64,000 bases of DNA from contig NZ_CP061281.1 in NCBI RefSeq assembly GCF_014621695.1, forward strand, positions 1,302,001-1,366,000, given 5' to 3'. Position numbers and translations under genes: made by a program. Shown here in pieces: positions 40,811-49,246 of this stretch (its first letter is position 1; each line of letters opens with the position of its first letter). Source of the DNA: Streptomyces xanthii. Its GTDB lineage: Bacteria > Actinomycetota > Actinomycetes > Streptomycetales > Streptomycetaceae. The notes below the pieces were generated by a model. It ran no database searches. It had not been told where the DNA came from and saw only the letters and a program-made list of their open reading frames with translations.

Positions 40811-42433
40811 CTAGCGGGCCCGCTCGACCCTCCGCTCGTCCCACACGGGCTCCGCCGTCTCGCGGACCTTGCCGTCGGAGCCGAAGACGAGGAAACGGTC
40901 GAAGGACTTGGCGAACCACCGGTCGTGGGTCACGGCCAGCACCGTCCCCTCGAACGCCTCCAGCCCCTCCTGGAGCGCCTCGGCCGACTCCAGGTCGAGG
41001 TTGTCCGTCGGCTCGTCCAGGAGGAGAGCCGTCGCCCCGGCCAGTTCGAGGAGCAGGATCTGGAAGCGGGCCTGCTGCCCGCCCGAGAGCCGCTCGAACT
41101 TCTGCTCGGCCTGCGCGGTGAGCTCGTAGCGCCGCAGCAGGCTCATGGCCGCGCCGCGGTCCTTGGCGTGGTCCCGCCACAGGATGTCGAGCAGGGGCCG
41201 GCCCTGCAGCTCGGGGTGCGCGTGGGTCTGGGCGAAGTGCCCGGGCTCGACGCGGGCGCCGAGCTTCCAGGCCCCGGTGTGCGCCACGGACGCGTCACCG
41301 GCGAGCAGCCGCAGGAAGTGCGACTTGCCCGAGCCGTTGGACCCGAGGACGGCGACGCGCTCGCCGTAGAAGACCTCCAGGTCGAAGGGCTTCATGAGGC
41401 CGGTCAGCTCCAGGCCCTGGCAGGTGACGGCGCGCACGCCGGTGCGGCCGCCCTTGAGCCGCATGGTGATGTCCTGGTCGCGCGGCGGCTCGGGCGGCGG
41501 CCCGGCCTCCTCGAACTTGCGCAGCCGCGTCTGGGCGGCCGCGTACCGGGACGCCATCTCGTGGGAGACGGCGGCGGCCTGCCGCAGGTTGATCACGAGC
41601 TTCTTGAGCTGGGCGTGCTTCTCGTCCCAGCGGCGGCGCAGTTCCTCGAAGCGGGCGAAGCGCTCGCGCCGGGCCTCGTGGTACGTGGCGAAGCCGCCGC
41701 CGTGCACCCAGGCGTCGGCCCCGCCGGGCCCGGGCTCGACGCTGACGATCTTCTCGGCGGAGCGGGCGAGCAGCTCGCGGTCGTGGGAGACGAACAGGAC
41801 CGTCTTGCGGGTCTCGCGCAGCTTCTCCTCGAGCCAGCGCTTGCCGGGCACGTCCAGGTAGTTGTCCGGCTCGTCGAGGAGCAGGACCTCGTCGGTGCCG
41901 CGCAGCAGCGCTTCGAGGACGAGCCGCTTCTGCTCGCCGCCGGACAGGGTGCGGACCTCGCGGAACTGGGCCTTGTCGTAGGGCATGCCGAGCGCGGCGG
42001 TGGTGCACATGTCCCAGAGCGTCTCGGCCTCGTAGCCGTGGGCCTCGGCCCAGTCGGAGAGGGCCTGCGCGTACGCCATCTGCGCGGCCTCGTCGTCGAC
42101 GGTCATGATCGCGTGCTCGGCCTTGTCGACGGCGCGGGCGGCCTCGCGGATGCGCGGTCCGGAGACGGAGACGAGCAGGTCGCGCACGGTCGTCTCGTCG
42201 CGCACCGAGCCGACGAACTGGGGCATCACGCCGAGCCCGCCGCTGATGGTGACGCCGCCGCCGTGCGGCTGCAGCTCGCCGGAGATCAGCTTGAGCAGTG
42301 TCGTCTTGCCCGCCCCGTTCGGCCCGACGAGGGCGACGACGGCGCCCTCTCCGACGCGGAACGACACATCACCGAGCAGCGCCCTCCCGTCCGGCAGGTA
42401 GTACTCGAGATGCGCGGCTTCCAGATGTCCCAT
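40811..42433 (-). CDS. ABC-F family ATPase (ribosome-associated)
   Basis: 540 residues, two ABC domains and no membrane part. Domain 1: GPNGAGKTT, LSGGEQKRLVLEALL, LLLDEPDNYLD. Linker at about 240-310 is helical and charged (ARRERFARFEELRRRWDEKH), the ABC-F interdomain arm that reaches the ribosome. Domain 2: GSNGSGKSH, LSGGQQARFQILLLELAGA, LLLDEPTDNLD. Members act on translation (EttA/Uup type) or protect ribosomes from antibiotics; the sequence does not decide. The second Walker A ends KSH rather than KST. No macrolide or lincosamide locus is adjacent. Confidence 0.93.
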   Translation of the reverse strand: MGHLEAAHLEYYLPDGRALLGDVSFRVGEGAVVALVGPNGAGKTTLLKLISGELQPHGGGVTISGGLGVMPQFVGSVRDETTVRDLLVSVSGPRIREAARAVDKAEHAIMTVDDEAAQMAYAQALSDWAEAHGYEAETLWDMCTTAALGMPYDKAQFREVRTLSGGEQKRLVLEALLRGTDEVLLLDEPDNYLDVPGKRWLEEKLRETRKTVLFVSHDRELLARSAEKIVSVEPGPGGADAWVHGGGFATYHEARRERFARFEELRRRWDEKHAQLKKLVINLRQAAAVSHEMASRYAAAQTRLRKFEEAGPPPEPPRDQDITMRLKGGRTGVRAVTCQGLELTGLMKPFDLEVFYGERVAVLGSNGSGKSHFLRLLAGDASVAHTGAWKLGARVEPGHFAQTHAHPELQGRPLLDILWRDHAKDRGAAMSLLRRYELTAQAEQKFERLSGGQQARFQILLLELAGATALLLDEPTDNLDLESAEALQEGLEAFEGTVLAVTHDRWFAKSFDRFLVFGSDGKVRETAEPVWDERRVERAR

Positions 42434-42557
42434 GGTTCCGCATTCTGTGCGGCCGGGCGTGTCGCGGGCAAATGGCTTTCGGTCCTGGCCCGCGCCGTCC
42501 CGGTGGTCCCGGGATTCCGGGTGACGTGCTCGCGGGCTGCGCGGGTAGAGGTCCCGC

Positions 42558-44063
42558 ATGCGATCCCTGCGTGCATTCATGTCCACGGGCACGGGCGGAC
42601 CCGGCACCGGCCGGTCTCCGCGCGGCCGACTCGCCGCCCTCGACCTGCGTCTCTTCGAGTTCGCCGCCGGAGCCCACTGGCCCGGCGCGGAGCGGATCCT
42701 GCCGCGGCTGAGCCGGGCCGCGAACCACGGCGCGCTGTGGTTCGCGGCGGGCGGCGCCCTCGCGGCGACCGGTTCGCCCCGGGCCCGGCGCGCGGCGGTG
42801 CGCGGCGTGGCCTCGCTCGCGCTGGCCTCCGCGACGATCAACACGCTCGGCAAGCGGTCGGTGCGCCGGCCGCGTCCCGCGCTGGACGCGGTGCCGCTCG
42901 TACGGCAGCTGCACCGCCAGCCGTTCACTACCTCGTTCCCCTCGGGGCACTCGGCGTCGGCCGCGGCGTTCGCGACGGGTGTGGCGCTGGAGTCGCGCGG
43001 CTGGGGCGCGGTGCTCGCGCCGGTGGCGTTCTCGGTGGCGGCGTCCCGGGTCTACACGGGCGCGCACTTTCCCGGGGACGTCGTCGCGGGCGCGGCGCTC
43101 GGCGTGGGCGCCGCGTACGCGCTGCGCGGTCTGGTGCCGACCCGCGACCAGCTGCCGTCGCCCGGCAAGCCGGTCGTCGACGGGGTGCCGGCACTGCCGG
43201 GCGGCGAGGGTCTCGTGATGGTGGTGAACAGCCAGGCGGGGAGCCCCGAGCGGGTCCGGGCGCTGGAGGACGCGCTGCCCCGCGCCGAGTTCGTGCACTG
43301 CACGGGCGCGGAGCTCGCCGCGGAGCTGGAGAAGGCGGCGCCGCGGGCCCGCGCGCTCGGTGTCTCGGGCGGCGACGGCTCGGTGAACACGGCGGCCGGG
43401 GTCGCGGTCCGGCACGGGCTGCCGCTGGTGGTCCTGCCCGGCGGCACCCTCAACCACTTCGCGTACGACCTGGGCATCGAGGACGCCGGGGACCTGGTGC
43501 GGGCGGTCGAGCGGGGCCAGGCGGTGGCCGTGGACGTGGGCCGGTTCCGCTCGGGCGACACGTCCGGAATCTTCCTCAACACGCTGAGCCTGGGCGCGTA
43601 TCCGGAGCTGGTGCGTGAGCGCGAGCGCTGGTCCGGGCGGGTCGGCGGTCCGCTCGCCGACGTCGTGGCGGCGGTGCACGTGCTGCGCCGGGACCATCCG
43701 CTGGAGGTGCTCGCCAAGGGCCGGAGGCGTCCGCTGTGGCTGCTGTTCGCGGGCAACTGCACGTACCGGCGCATGGGGTTGACGACGGGCCGGCGCACGG
43801 ATCTCGCCGACGGGCTGCTCGACGTCCGCACGGTGGACGGCGGCCGGCTGCCGGGTCTGCGCCTGCTCGCAGCGGCCCTCGCGGGCCCGCTGTCCCGCTC
43901 TCCGTTCCACGCCGCGACCCGGCTCACCGAGCTCCGCGTCGACGGCGTGACTCCCGGCACCCCTCTGGCCTACGACGGCGAAGTGACGGTGTGCCACGGC
44001 GAGTTGACGGTGCACAAGGAACACGAGGGGCTGCGCGTGTACTGCCCGCCGACCGGTCTCTGA
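42558..44063 (+). CDS. PAP2 phosphatase fused to diacylglycerol kinase-like domain
   Basis: 501 residues. Residues about 30-195 are a membrane PAP2 phosphatase: KRSVRRPRPALD (motif 1), SFPSGHSASAAAF (motif 2) and SRVYTGAHFPGDVVAG (motif 3). From about 210 to the end is a diacylglycerol kinase catalytic domain: MVVNSQAGSPERV, GVSGGDGSVNTAAGVAV (the GGDGT-like site), VVLPGGTLNHFAYDLG and the late DGEVTVCHGELTV. The two activities, removal and addition of lipid phosphate, run in opposite directions, so one probably serves another lipid; sphingosine kinase-like or DagK-like substrates are possible. GAGGTCCCGC precedes the ATG. Confidence 0.92.
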   Translation: MRSLRAFMSTGTGGPGTGRSPRGRLAALDLRLFEFAAGAHWPGAERILPRLSRAANHGALWFAAGGALAATGSPRARRAAVRGVASLALASATINTLGKRSVRRPRPALDAVPLVRQLHRQPFTTSFPSGHSASAAAFATGVALESRGWGAVLAPVAFSVAASRVYTGAHFPGDVVAGAALGVGAAYALRGLVPTRDQLPSPGKPVVDGVPALPGGEGLVMVVNSQAGSPERVRALEDALPRAEFVHCTGAELAAELEKAAPRARALGVSGGDGSVNTAAGVAVRHGLPLVVLPGGTLNHFAYDLGIEDAGDLVRAVERGQAVAVDVGRFRSGDTSGIFLNTLSLGAYPELVRERERWSGRVGGPLADVVAAVHVLRRDHPLEVLAKGRRRPLWLLFAGNCTYRRMGLTTGRRTDLADGLLDVRTVDGGRLPGLRLLAAALAGPLSRSPFHAATRLTELRVDGVTPGTPLAYDGEVTVCHGELTVHKEHEGLRVYCPPTGL

Positions 44064-44196
44064 CGTCCACACGCCTCGCACCGGTGTCCATATATCAAGA
44101 CGGGTATCTCATCATGCGGCCGTTCAGGCGTACGGTGATCACACACCCCGGGGCGTCCGCTCCGGGCGAGCCGTCGTTCCGTGAAAGGACCGGGCC

Positions 44197-45012
44197 ATGC
44201 CGCAGGAGACCGCCGTGTACACCCACGGCCACCACGAGTCCGTGCTGCGTTCGCACACCTGGCGCACCGCCGCCAACTCCGCGGCGTACCTGCTCGGTTC
44301 GCTGAAGCCGCACATGAAGGTCCTGGACATCGGCTGCGGGCCCGGCACCATCACCGCGGACCTGGCCGCGCTGGTCCCGGACGGACATGTCACGGGCGCC
44401 GACCACGCCGAGGGCATCCTGGACACGGCCCGCGCCACTGCGGCCGAACGGGGCCTGACGAACGTCGACTTCACCACCGCCGACGTGCACGCGCTGGACT
44501 GGCCGGACGACACGTTCTGCGTCGTGCACGCGCACCAGGTGCTGCAGCACGTCGGCGACCCGGTGCAGGCCCTGCGCGAGATGCGGCGCGTCACGAAGCC
44601 CGGCGGCATCGTCGCCGTACGGGAGTCGGACTACGCGGCGATGACCTGGTACCCGCAGTCGCCGGGCATGACGGCCTGGCAGGACCTGTACCAGCGGGTC
44701 GCGCGGGCCAACGGCGGCGAGCCGGACGCGGGGCGGCGCCTGAGGTCATGGGCCCTGGAGGCCGGCTACGCCGCGGCGGACGTCACGTCGTCGGCGAGCG
44801 TGTGGTGCTACGCGGCGCCGGACGAGATCGACTGGTGGAGCGGCCTGTGGGCGGACCGCACGCTGGCCTCCGCGTACGCGGACCGCGCGATCGAGGGCGG
44901 CCACGCGACGCGCGAGGAGCTGGCCGCGGTGTCCGAGGCGTGGCGGGTCTGGGGCACGCGGGAGGACGCGTGGTTCATGGTGCCGCACGGGGAGATCCTG
45001 TGCCGCAAGTAG
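44197..45012 (+). CDS. SAM-dependent methyltransferase, UbiE-like
   Basis: 271 residues; AAAGGACC precedes the ATG. Motif I KVLDIGCGPGTITADLA, acidic VTGADHAEG, FTTADVHALDWPDDTF (motif II/post-I) and the motif III region VTKPGGIVAVRESDYA mark a class I methyltransferase near UbiE/UbiG. WYPQSPGMTAWQDLYQRV and the tryptophan-rich C-terminus are shared by a Streptomyces group of unknown substrate. Gap 44064-44196 is AT-richer than average around 44089-44115 (TATATCAAGACGGGTATCT), probably its promoter. It converges on the gas vesicle operon, whose gvpK ends 38 bases away. Confidence 0.9.
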   Translation: MPQETAVYTHGHHESVLRSHTWRTAANSAAYLLGSLKPHMKVLDIGCGPGTITADLAALVPDGHVTGADHAEGILDTARATAAERGLTNVDFTTADVHALDWPDDTFCVVHAHQVLQHVGDPVQALREMRRVTKPGGIVAVRESDYAAMTWYPQSPGMTAWQDLYQRVARANGGEPDAGRRLRSWALEAGYAAADVTSSASVWCYAAPDEIDWWSGLWADRTLASAYADRAIEGGHATREELAAVSEAWRVWGTREDAWFMVPHGEILCRK

Positions 45013-45050
45013 GCAGGCGCTCCGTCACATGAGCGTATGTGCCGAGGAGT

Positions 45051-45335
45051 TCACTGCCTCGGCAGCAGGGGGCCGAGCGGTCCGAGGTCGATGTTCAGGT
45101 CCTCGGGCCGCAGGCCGTAGCGCTCGCGCAGCTGGGTCATCCGGTCGTCGAGCAGCATCAGCGTCAGACCGATCCGCTCCTCCTGCTCCGAGGTCAGTCC
45201 ACCGCTCTCGAAGCGGCGGACGGCCTGCCGCTCCATGAGCTGGCGCAGCAGTTCCACCAGGGTCAGGACGAGCTTCATCAGGTCGCGTTCGACGGTGTCC
45301 CGGTCGAGTTCGACGCGCGGGGACGGGCGGTTCAT
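45051..45335 (-). CDS. gvpK: Gas vesicle protein GvpK
   Basis: 94 residues, the family's usual length. LDRDTVERDLMKLVLTLVEL, RQLMERQAVRRFESGGLT and the late YGLRPEDLNIDLGPLG are GvpK signatures. GvpK is a minor gas vesicle assembly or structural protein. Last gene of the ten-gene minus-strand operon; ATG overlaps the gvpS stop (ATGA). The short gap after it (45013-45050) has no strong hairpin. Confidence 0.95.
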   Translation of the reverse strand: MNRPSPRVELDRDTVERDLMKLVLTLVELLRQLMERQAVRRFESGGLTSEQEERIGLTLMLLDDRMTQLRERYGLRPEDLNIDLGPLGPLLPRQ

Positions 45336-45520
45336 GACGCCTCCGGCCAGGGTGCGGGCACGCCCTCGCCGACCGAGCTGACGAGGGCGTTCAGGTCGAT
45401 GCGGACGAGGTCGACGTCGGCGATGCGCAGGGTGATGTCTCCGGTCAGGACGACCCCGCCGGCCAGCAGCCGGTCGAGGAGGTCGACCAGGGCGATCTCG
45501 CGCCGCTCCACCGCCGTCAC
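45332..45520 (-). CDS. gvpS: Gas vesicle protein GvpS (GvpA-like)
   Basis: 62 residues from GTG 45520 (GTGA overlap with gvpL). REIALVDLLDRLLAGGVVLT and the following ADVDLVRIDLNALVSSV match the GvpA/J/S fold: two short helices around a beta hairpin. It is the shortest of three GvpA-related proteins here and lacks the long C-terminal extension of GvpA and GvpJ. In Streptomyces gvpOAFGYZJLSK clusters this position is gvpS. Likely a minor shell or cap protein. Confidence 0.88.
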   Translation of the reverse strand: MTAVERREIALVDLLDRLLAGGVVLTGDITLRIADVDLVRIDLNALVSSVGEGVPAPWPEAS

Positions 45521-46323
45521 GCGGCGTCCCCTTCGTCCTCCGTCTCTCCGGTGAAGGAGTAGCCGGCCCAGGGGCCGGTCAGCTCGACCCGCAGGCCGGG
45601 CAGCCGGTCCGCCACCGTGCCGATGTGCTTCACGAACGCCGCGGAGCGTGAACGGTCCACCAGGTACGCCGCGTTGAGGGTGTTGCGGTCGCGGGTGCCC
45701 GCGAGTTCTGGGGGCTGGGAGCGGTGCAGCCGGGTGGCCGCGCTGCGCCCGGCCAGGTCGGCGTGCAGGTCCTGGGTGACCCGTTCGGCGCGGCGCAGGG
45801 TCTCCTCGTGGGCGGTGCGGGCGGCGCTGCGGCGGCGGAGGTAGTCCCGGCCGGTCGGGGCGGCCGTCCGCTCGGCGCGGTCCGGGTCCCGGGCCGGCTC
45901 CGGTTCTTCCGGCGCCGGCTCCAGGTACACCTTGACGCCCCACTCGACCCGTCCGCAGAGCCGGTCGAGCCGGGCCCGGAAGAGGTCGGCCTGCTCCTCC
46001 AGGAGGGCGCGTACGGCGTCGTCGTCGCGGAAGACCGTGACCAGGCGCAGCGGCAGCGGTGTCGTCACCCGCGCGAGCGCCGTGACCACGTGCTCGTGGG
46101 CGCGGGCCGTGGCCGCCAGGAAGTCGAGGTCCTCCAGCCGTGCGCGCAGCGGCTCCTGCGCGAAGTCGCGTTCCGGGACGTCGCCGACGACCGCGACGAG
46201 GCCGCGGTGGGCCAGTTCCCTCGGCGGGGCGCCGGCCACGCCGGTCAGTCCGGCCCGCAGCGGGACGCCCAGCGGTCGACAGACGGCGTACACGTAGCGC
46301 AGGTGGGCGTCGGGGGTCGTCAT
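45517..46323 (-). CDS. gvpL: Gas vesicle protein GvpL (GvpF/GvpL family)
   Basis: 268 residues from ATG 46323. LRYVYAVCRPLGVPLR at the start, LAHRGLVAVVGDVP, PLPLRLVTVFRDDDAVRALL, and the C-terminal LRVELTGPWAGYSF are the GvpF/L signature: a ferredoxin-like N-terminal domain plus a helical C-terminal part, linked by an acidic, proline-rich stretch (about 140-160). It is paralogous to GvpF at 48497. GvpL proteins are accessory factors that cap or hold GvpA monomers. Coupled to gvpJ and gvpS by ATGA and GTGA overlaps. Confidence 0.93.
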   Translation of the reverse strand: MTTPDAHLRYVYAVCRPLGVPLRAGLTGVAGAPPRELAHRGLVAVVGDVPERDFAQEPLRARLEDLDFLAATARAHEHVVTALARVTTPLPLRLVTVFRDDDAVRALLEEQADLFRARLDRLCGRVEWGVKVYLEPAPEEPEPARDPDRAERTAAPTGRDYLRRRSAARTAHEETLRRAERVTQDLHADLAGRSAATRLHRSQPPELAGTRDRNTLNAAYLVDRSRSAAFVKHIGTVADRLPGLRVELTGPWAGYSFTGETEDEGDAA

Positions 46324-46634
46324 GCGGTGTCCCCCTCCCCTTCGAGTGCGGTCAGGCGCTCTCTCAAGTCGGCGTTCTCCCGGGCGAGTTCCTTGTGGCG
46401 CGCGCCGGAGGAGAGCGCTGGGTCGTCCTGCCACCAGTCGATGCCCATCTCCTTCGCCTTGTCGACCGAGGCGACGACGAGCCGGAGCTTGATCGTGAGC
46501 AGTTCGATGTCGAGCAGGTTGATCCGGATGTCTCCGGCGATGACGATGCCCTTGTCGAGGACGCGTTCGAGGATGTCCGCGAGGTTGGCGCTCTCGCCGC
46601 CGTACGGGTTCGGGGTGCGGGCCATCGTGGTCAT
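46320..46634 (-). CDS. gvpJ: Gas vesicle protein GvpJ (GvpA-like)
   Basis: 104 residues from ATG 46634 with GGAGGCGCC upstream; ATG 46625 is an alternative. Residues about 15-75 are GvpA-like: LADILERVLDKGIVIAGDIR with NLLDIELLTIKLRLVVASVD. A C-terminal helix of about 25 residues (ELARENADLRERLTALEGE) is probably a short coiled coil. GvpJ is a minor structural protein implicated in vesicle nucleation or tips. Coupled to gvpZ and gvpL. Confidence 0.92.
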   Translation of the reverse strand: MTTMARTPNPYGGESANLADILERVLDKGIVIAGDIRINLLDIELLTIKLRLVVASVDKAKEMGIDWWQDDPALSSGARHKELARENADLRERLTALEGEGDTA

Positions 46635-47680
46635 CGCGGCGCCTCCTCGTACTCCGCCGCGTCGTCCTCGGGCTCCTCCTCGGGGTCGTACTCCTCGTCG
46701 TCTCCCTCGTCCCCGTCGTCCTGCTCGTAGTCCCGGTCGTCCTCCTCGCCTTCGCGCTCGGGCTCGTACCGCTCCTCGTACTCTTCCCCCTCCTCCCCGT
46801 ACTCCTGCTCCGCGTCCTCGGGCTCCTCCTGGTCCGCGACGGCGTCCTCGTGGCTGAGGACGACCTCGCCGTCCCGGATCTCGCCGCGCCAGCCCTCCTC
46901 CTGCGTCTCGCCGCGCAGCGTCACGTACCGCGCGAAGTGCTTCAGGTCGAGGCGGGTGCGGCGGCCCTGGGCGCGCCAGAGGTTGCCGGTCTTTTCGAAC
47001 AGGCCTCGCGGGTGGTACTCGACGAGCAGCACCACGCGCGTGAGCCGGTCGCCCAGCGCGTGGAAGGAGACGACGCCCTTCGTCGTGCCCTTGGCGCCCT
47101 CGGAGGTCCAGGCGATCCGCTCGTCGGGTATCTGCTCGGTGACGTGCGCCTTCCAGCTCCGGCTGGACCAGAAGATCTTGAGCTGCCAGTCGGAGGTGAC
47201 GTCGTCGGCGCGTTCCGCGCTCCTGACGCCCTTGGCGAAGCGGCTGAAGTCCTGGAAGCGGGTCCACTGGTCGTACGCGGTCCGCAGGTCCACGCCGACG
47301 TCGGCGTACTCCAGGATGACGGTGGGCCGGTGACCGGCGCCGCTCTTGCGGCCGCCGCCGCGCTTTCCGGTGAGGTTCCTGGCGGTCTCGACCACGGTCT
47401 CCTTGAGGCGGCTCGCGCCGAGTTCGAGGGCACCGCGCAACGGCCCCTTGCCCTCGGCGAGTTTGCGACCGCCGTCCAGGACCAGGCGGGCCGGCCCGGG
47501 GCTCTTCCCGTCGGCGATGTCGTCGAGCCGGGCCGTCGTCTCGCCGAGCTTGCGGCCCGCTCCGACGAGGAGGTGCTCGGCCCGTACCGCGAGGTAGTCC
47601 CGCAGCTCCGCCTTGAGGTGGTCGGCGGCGGCGCTCTTGGCGAGGCCGCCCAGGGCGCTGTCCGTGCGGGTGTCAGTCAC
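46631..47680 (-). CDS. gvpZ: GvpZ: SRPBCC-domain protein with long acidic tail
   Basis: 349 residues from GTG 47680 with GGGAGGCGG upstream. Residues about 1-115 are helical and charged. Residues about 118-270 are a START/SRPBCC (polyketide-cyclase-like) domain: VILEYADVGVDLRTAYDQW, FQDFSRFAKGV, SWKAHVTEQIPDERIAW and VSFHALGDRLTRVVLLVEYH. The last 70 residues are extremely acidic (EEGEEYEERYEPEREGEEDD as an example), with few other residues. By position in the Streptomyces gvpOAFGYZJLSK order it is gvpZ; no function is established. The acidic tail faces the strongly basic tail of GvpY, which is the adjacent gene and overlaps by eight bases. Confidence 0.85.
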   Translation of the reverse strand: MTDTRTDSALGGLAKSAAADHLKAELRDYLAVRAEHLLVGAGRKLGETTARLDDIADGKSPGPARLVLDGGRKLAEGKGPLRGALELGASRLKETVVETARNLTGKRGGGRKSGAGHRPTVILEYADVGVDLRTAYDQWTRFQDFSRFAKGVRSAERADDVTSDWQLKIFWSSRSWKAHVTEQIPDERIAWTSEGAKGTTKGVVSFHALGDRLTRVVLLVEYHPRGLFEKTGNLWRAQGRRTRLDLKHFARYVTLRGETQEEGWRGEIRDGEVVLSHEDAVADQEEPEDAEQEYGEEGEEYEERYEPEREGEEDDRDYEQDDGDEGDDEEYDPEEEPEDDAAEYEEAPR

Positions 47681-48272
47681 GCCGGCCGCCTCCCTTCGAG
47701 GCGCGGGCGGCCGTCCGGGCGGGGCGCTCGGCCGCCGGCTTCGCCGAGGACTTCTCGGCGGCGGGCTTCCGGGCGGAGGGCTTGCGTGCGGCGGGCTTGC
47801 GCGCGGACGAGGACGAGGACTTCTTCGGCGCCTTGGCGGACGCCTTCTCGGCCGTCTTCTGCGCCGGCACCCGCCTCTTCCGGGGCCCGGCGTTCTCCTC
47901 TTCCTCCTCCTCTTCCACCCCGTCCTCCGAGCCCGCGTCCGTCACCGTGCGGCCCACACCGGTGAGTTGCTCGTGCACGTCACGCGTGCGCTCGTGCAGG
48001 CTGTCCGCGAGGGACTCAAGGCGGCGCTCGACCAGGGCGCCGGACGCCGCGCGCCCGACCCCGCCCAGGTCCGTGCGCAGCTGCTCGCCGAGCTTCTTGA
48101 CCTGCGGGTTGTCCGCGAGCTGCTTCTGCACGAACTCGGTGAGCGCGCGCGGGCCGAGCTGGGCGTGCCGGCCCGCGGCCATCGTGCCGAGAGCCAGCGC
48201 GAGTTTCATCTTCTTCGTCCGTCCCAGGACGTATCCGGCCCCGATCGCGAGGCCGAGCGCTGTTCGGTTCAC
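47673..48272 (-). CDS. gvpY: GvpY: gas vesicle cluster protein with lysine/alanine-rich basic tail
   Basis: 199 residues from GTG 48272 (GTGA overlap with gvpG). A short N-terminal hydrophobic helix (ALGLAIGAGYVLGRTKK, then LALALGTMAAG), a helical middle (TEFVQKQLADNPQVKKLGEQ), an acidic run of about ten glutamates (about 120-129), and a tail of about 70 residues built of KPAARKPSARKPAAEK-like repeats, like histone H1 or bacterial Lsr2/HU tails. By position it is gvpY, of unknown function. The tail could bind nucleic acid, or the acidic tail of GvpZ encoded next door. Confidence 0.85.
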   Translation of the reverse strand: MNRTALGLAIGAGYVLGRTKKMKLALALGTMAAGRHAQLGPRALTEFVQKQLADNPQVKKLGEQLRTDLGGVGRAASGALVERRLESLADSLHERTRDVHEQLTGVGRTVTDAGSEDGVEEEEEEENAGPRKRRVPAQKTAEKASAKAPKKSSSSSARKPAARKPSARKPAAEKSSAKPAAERPARTAARASKGGGRRD

Positions 48273-48493
48273 AGTCCCTCCAGACGGTCGAGGAGCTGGT
48301 CCTCGACACGGTCGAACGTCTCCTGGTCGATCTCCCCGGACACCAGCCGCGCTTCGAGCGCGGCGAGTTCCGCGCGCACCGTCGCCGGGTCCCGGTACTG
48401 CCGCTCCGCCTCCGCCAACGCCTGGCGCACCACCCACAGGGATCCGCGTACGGGCGCGAGCGGGAGCAGGAGCGCTTCCGTGAGGAGCCCCAC
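48269..48493 (-). CDS. gvpG: Gas vesicle protein GvpG
   Basis: 74 residues from GTG 48493. LLLPLAPVRGSLWVVRQALAEAERQY and LVSGEIDQETFDRVEDQLLDRL are typical of GvpG, a small helical accessory protein needed for vesicle assembly. Overlaps gvpY by four bases; three bases after gvpF. Confidence 0.93.
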   Translation of the reverse strand: MGLLTEALLLPLAPVRGSLWVVRQALAEAERQYRDPATVRAELAALEARLVSGEIDQETFDRVEDQLLDRLEGL

Positions 48494-48496
48494 GGG

Positions 48497-49246
48497 TCAC
48501 TCCGGCTCGGCGGGCGGCGCGGGGCCCGGCTCGACGAAGCTGTACGGGGGCAGCGGCCCGGTGACCTTGAGTTCGAGGTGGGGGCGGGTGCGCCGCACCT
48601 CCGCGACGGCGGTGAGCAGCGGCGTGGAGGCGCGCTCGTCGACCAGGAACGACAGGTTCGCCAGGCCGCCGGTGCCGCCCGGGCCCGCGGCGACCGCCTC
48701 GGCTCCGGGCTCCAGCAGGCGCTGCAGTTCGGCCGCGTCCCGCGCCTCGCGTTCCTGGACGGCGGCGACGACGGTCTCGCCGAGCCGCAGCCGGTCCTCC
48801 TGGCTGCCGCCGCCCGCCTTGCGGTTCTCCTCGGTGAGGGCGCGGATCTCGGCGTTCTCGGCCATCAGCAGGTGCAGCAGGGCCTCTTCGTCGTGCTGCG
48901 CCTTCACGTTGTACTCGACCTTGCCGTCCAGGGCGCTCAGCCGCTCCAGCCAGTGCTCGGAGCGCTCCGAGAGGACCTCCGCGACGGCCTTGTCGTCGGG
49001 GGCGACGCTGCCGAACCGCATGGGCAGCACCGGCCCGCCGCGCACGGCGTCGGCGAGGACCTTCTGGTGGGCCAGCAGATCGCGCCGCTTGGGGCGCAGT
49101 CCGTCGGGCGCCTCGCTGACGACGGCGGTCAGCGGGCCCTCGGTGACGGTGCGCACGGTGCGGGCCGGCTCGCCGATGCCCGCCAGGTCGTCGGGGAGCG
49201 CGGGATGTTCGGCGCTGACGATGCCGTAGACGTAGGTGCCGGTCAT
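48497..49246 (-). CDS. gvpF: Gas vesicle protein GvpF
   Basis: 249 residues. TYVYGIVSAEHPALPDDL, GPLTAVVSEAPDGL, VLPMRFGSVAPDDKAVAEVL and the C-terminal LELKVTGPLPPYSFVEP are GvpF/L family features, with a coiled middle (about 95-190). GvpF binds GvpA and prevents premature assembly. Two bases of its start overlap the gvpA stop (TGATG). Confidence 0.95.
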   Translation of the reverse strand: MTGTYVYGIVSAEHPALPDDLAGIGEPARTVRTVTEGPLTAVVSEAPDGLRPKRRDLLAHQKVLADAVRGGPVLPMRFGSVAPDDKAVAEVLSERSEHWLERLSALDGKVEYNVKAQHDEEALLHLLMAENAEIRALTEENRKAGGGSQEDRLRLGETVVAAVQEREARDAAELQRLLEPGAEAVAAGPGGTGGLANLSFLVDERASTPLLTAVAEVRRTRPHLELKVTGPLPPYSFVEPGPAPPAEPE

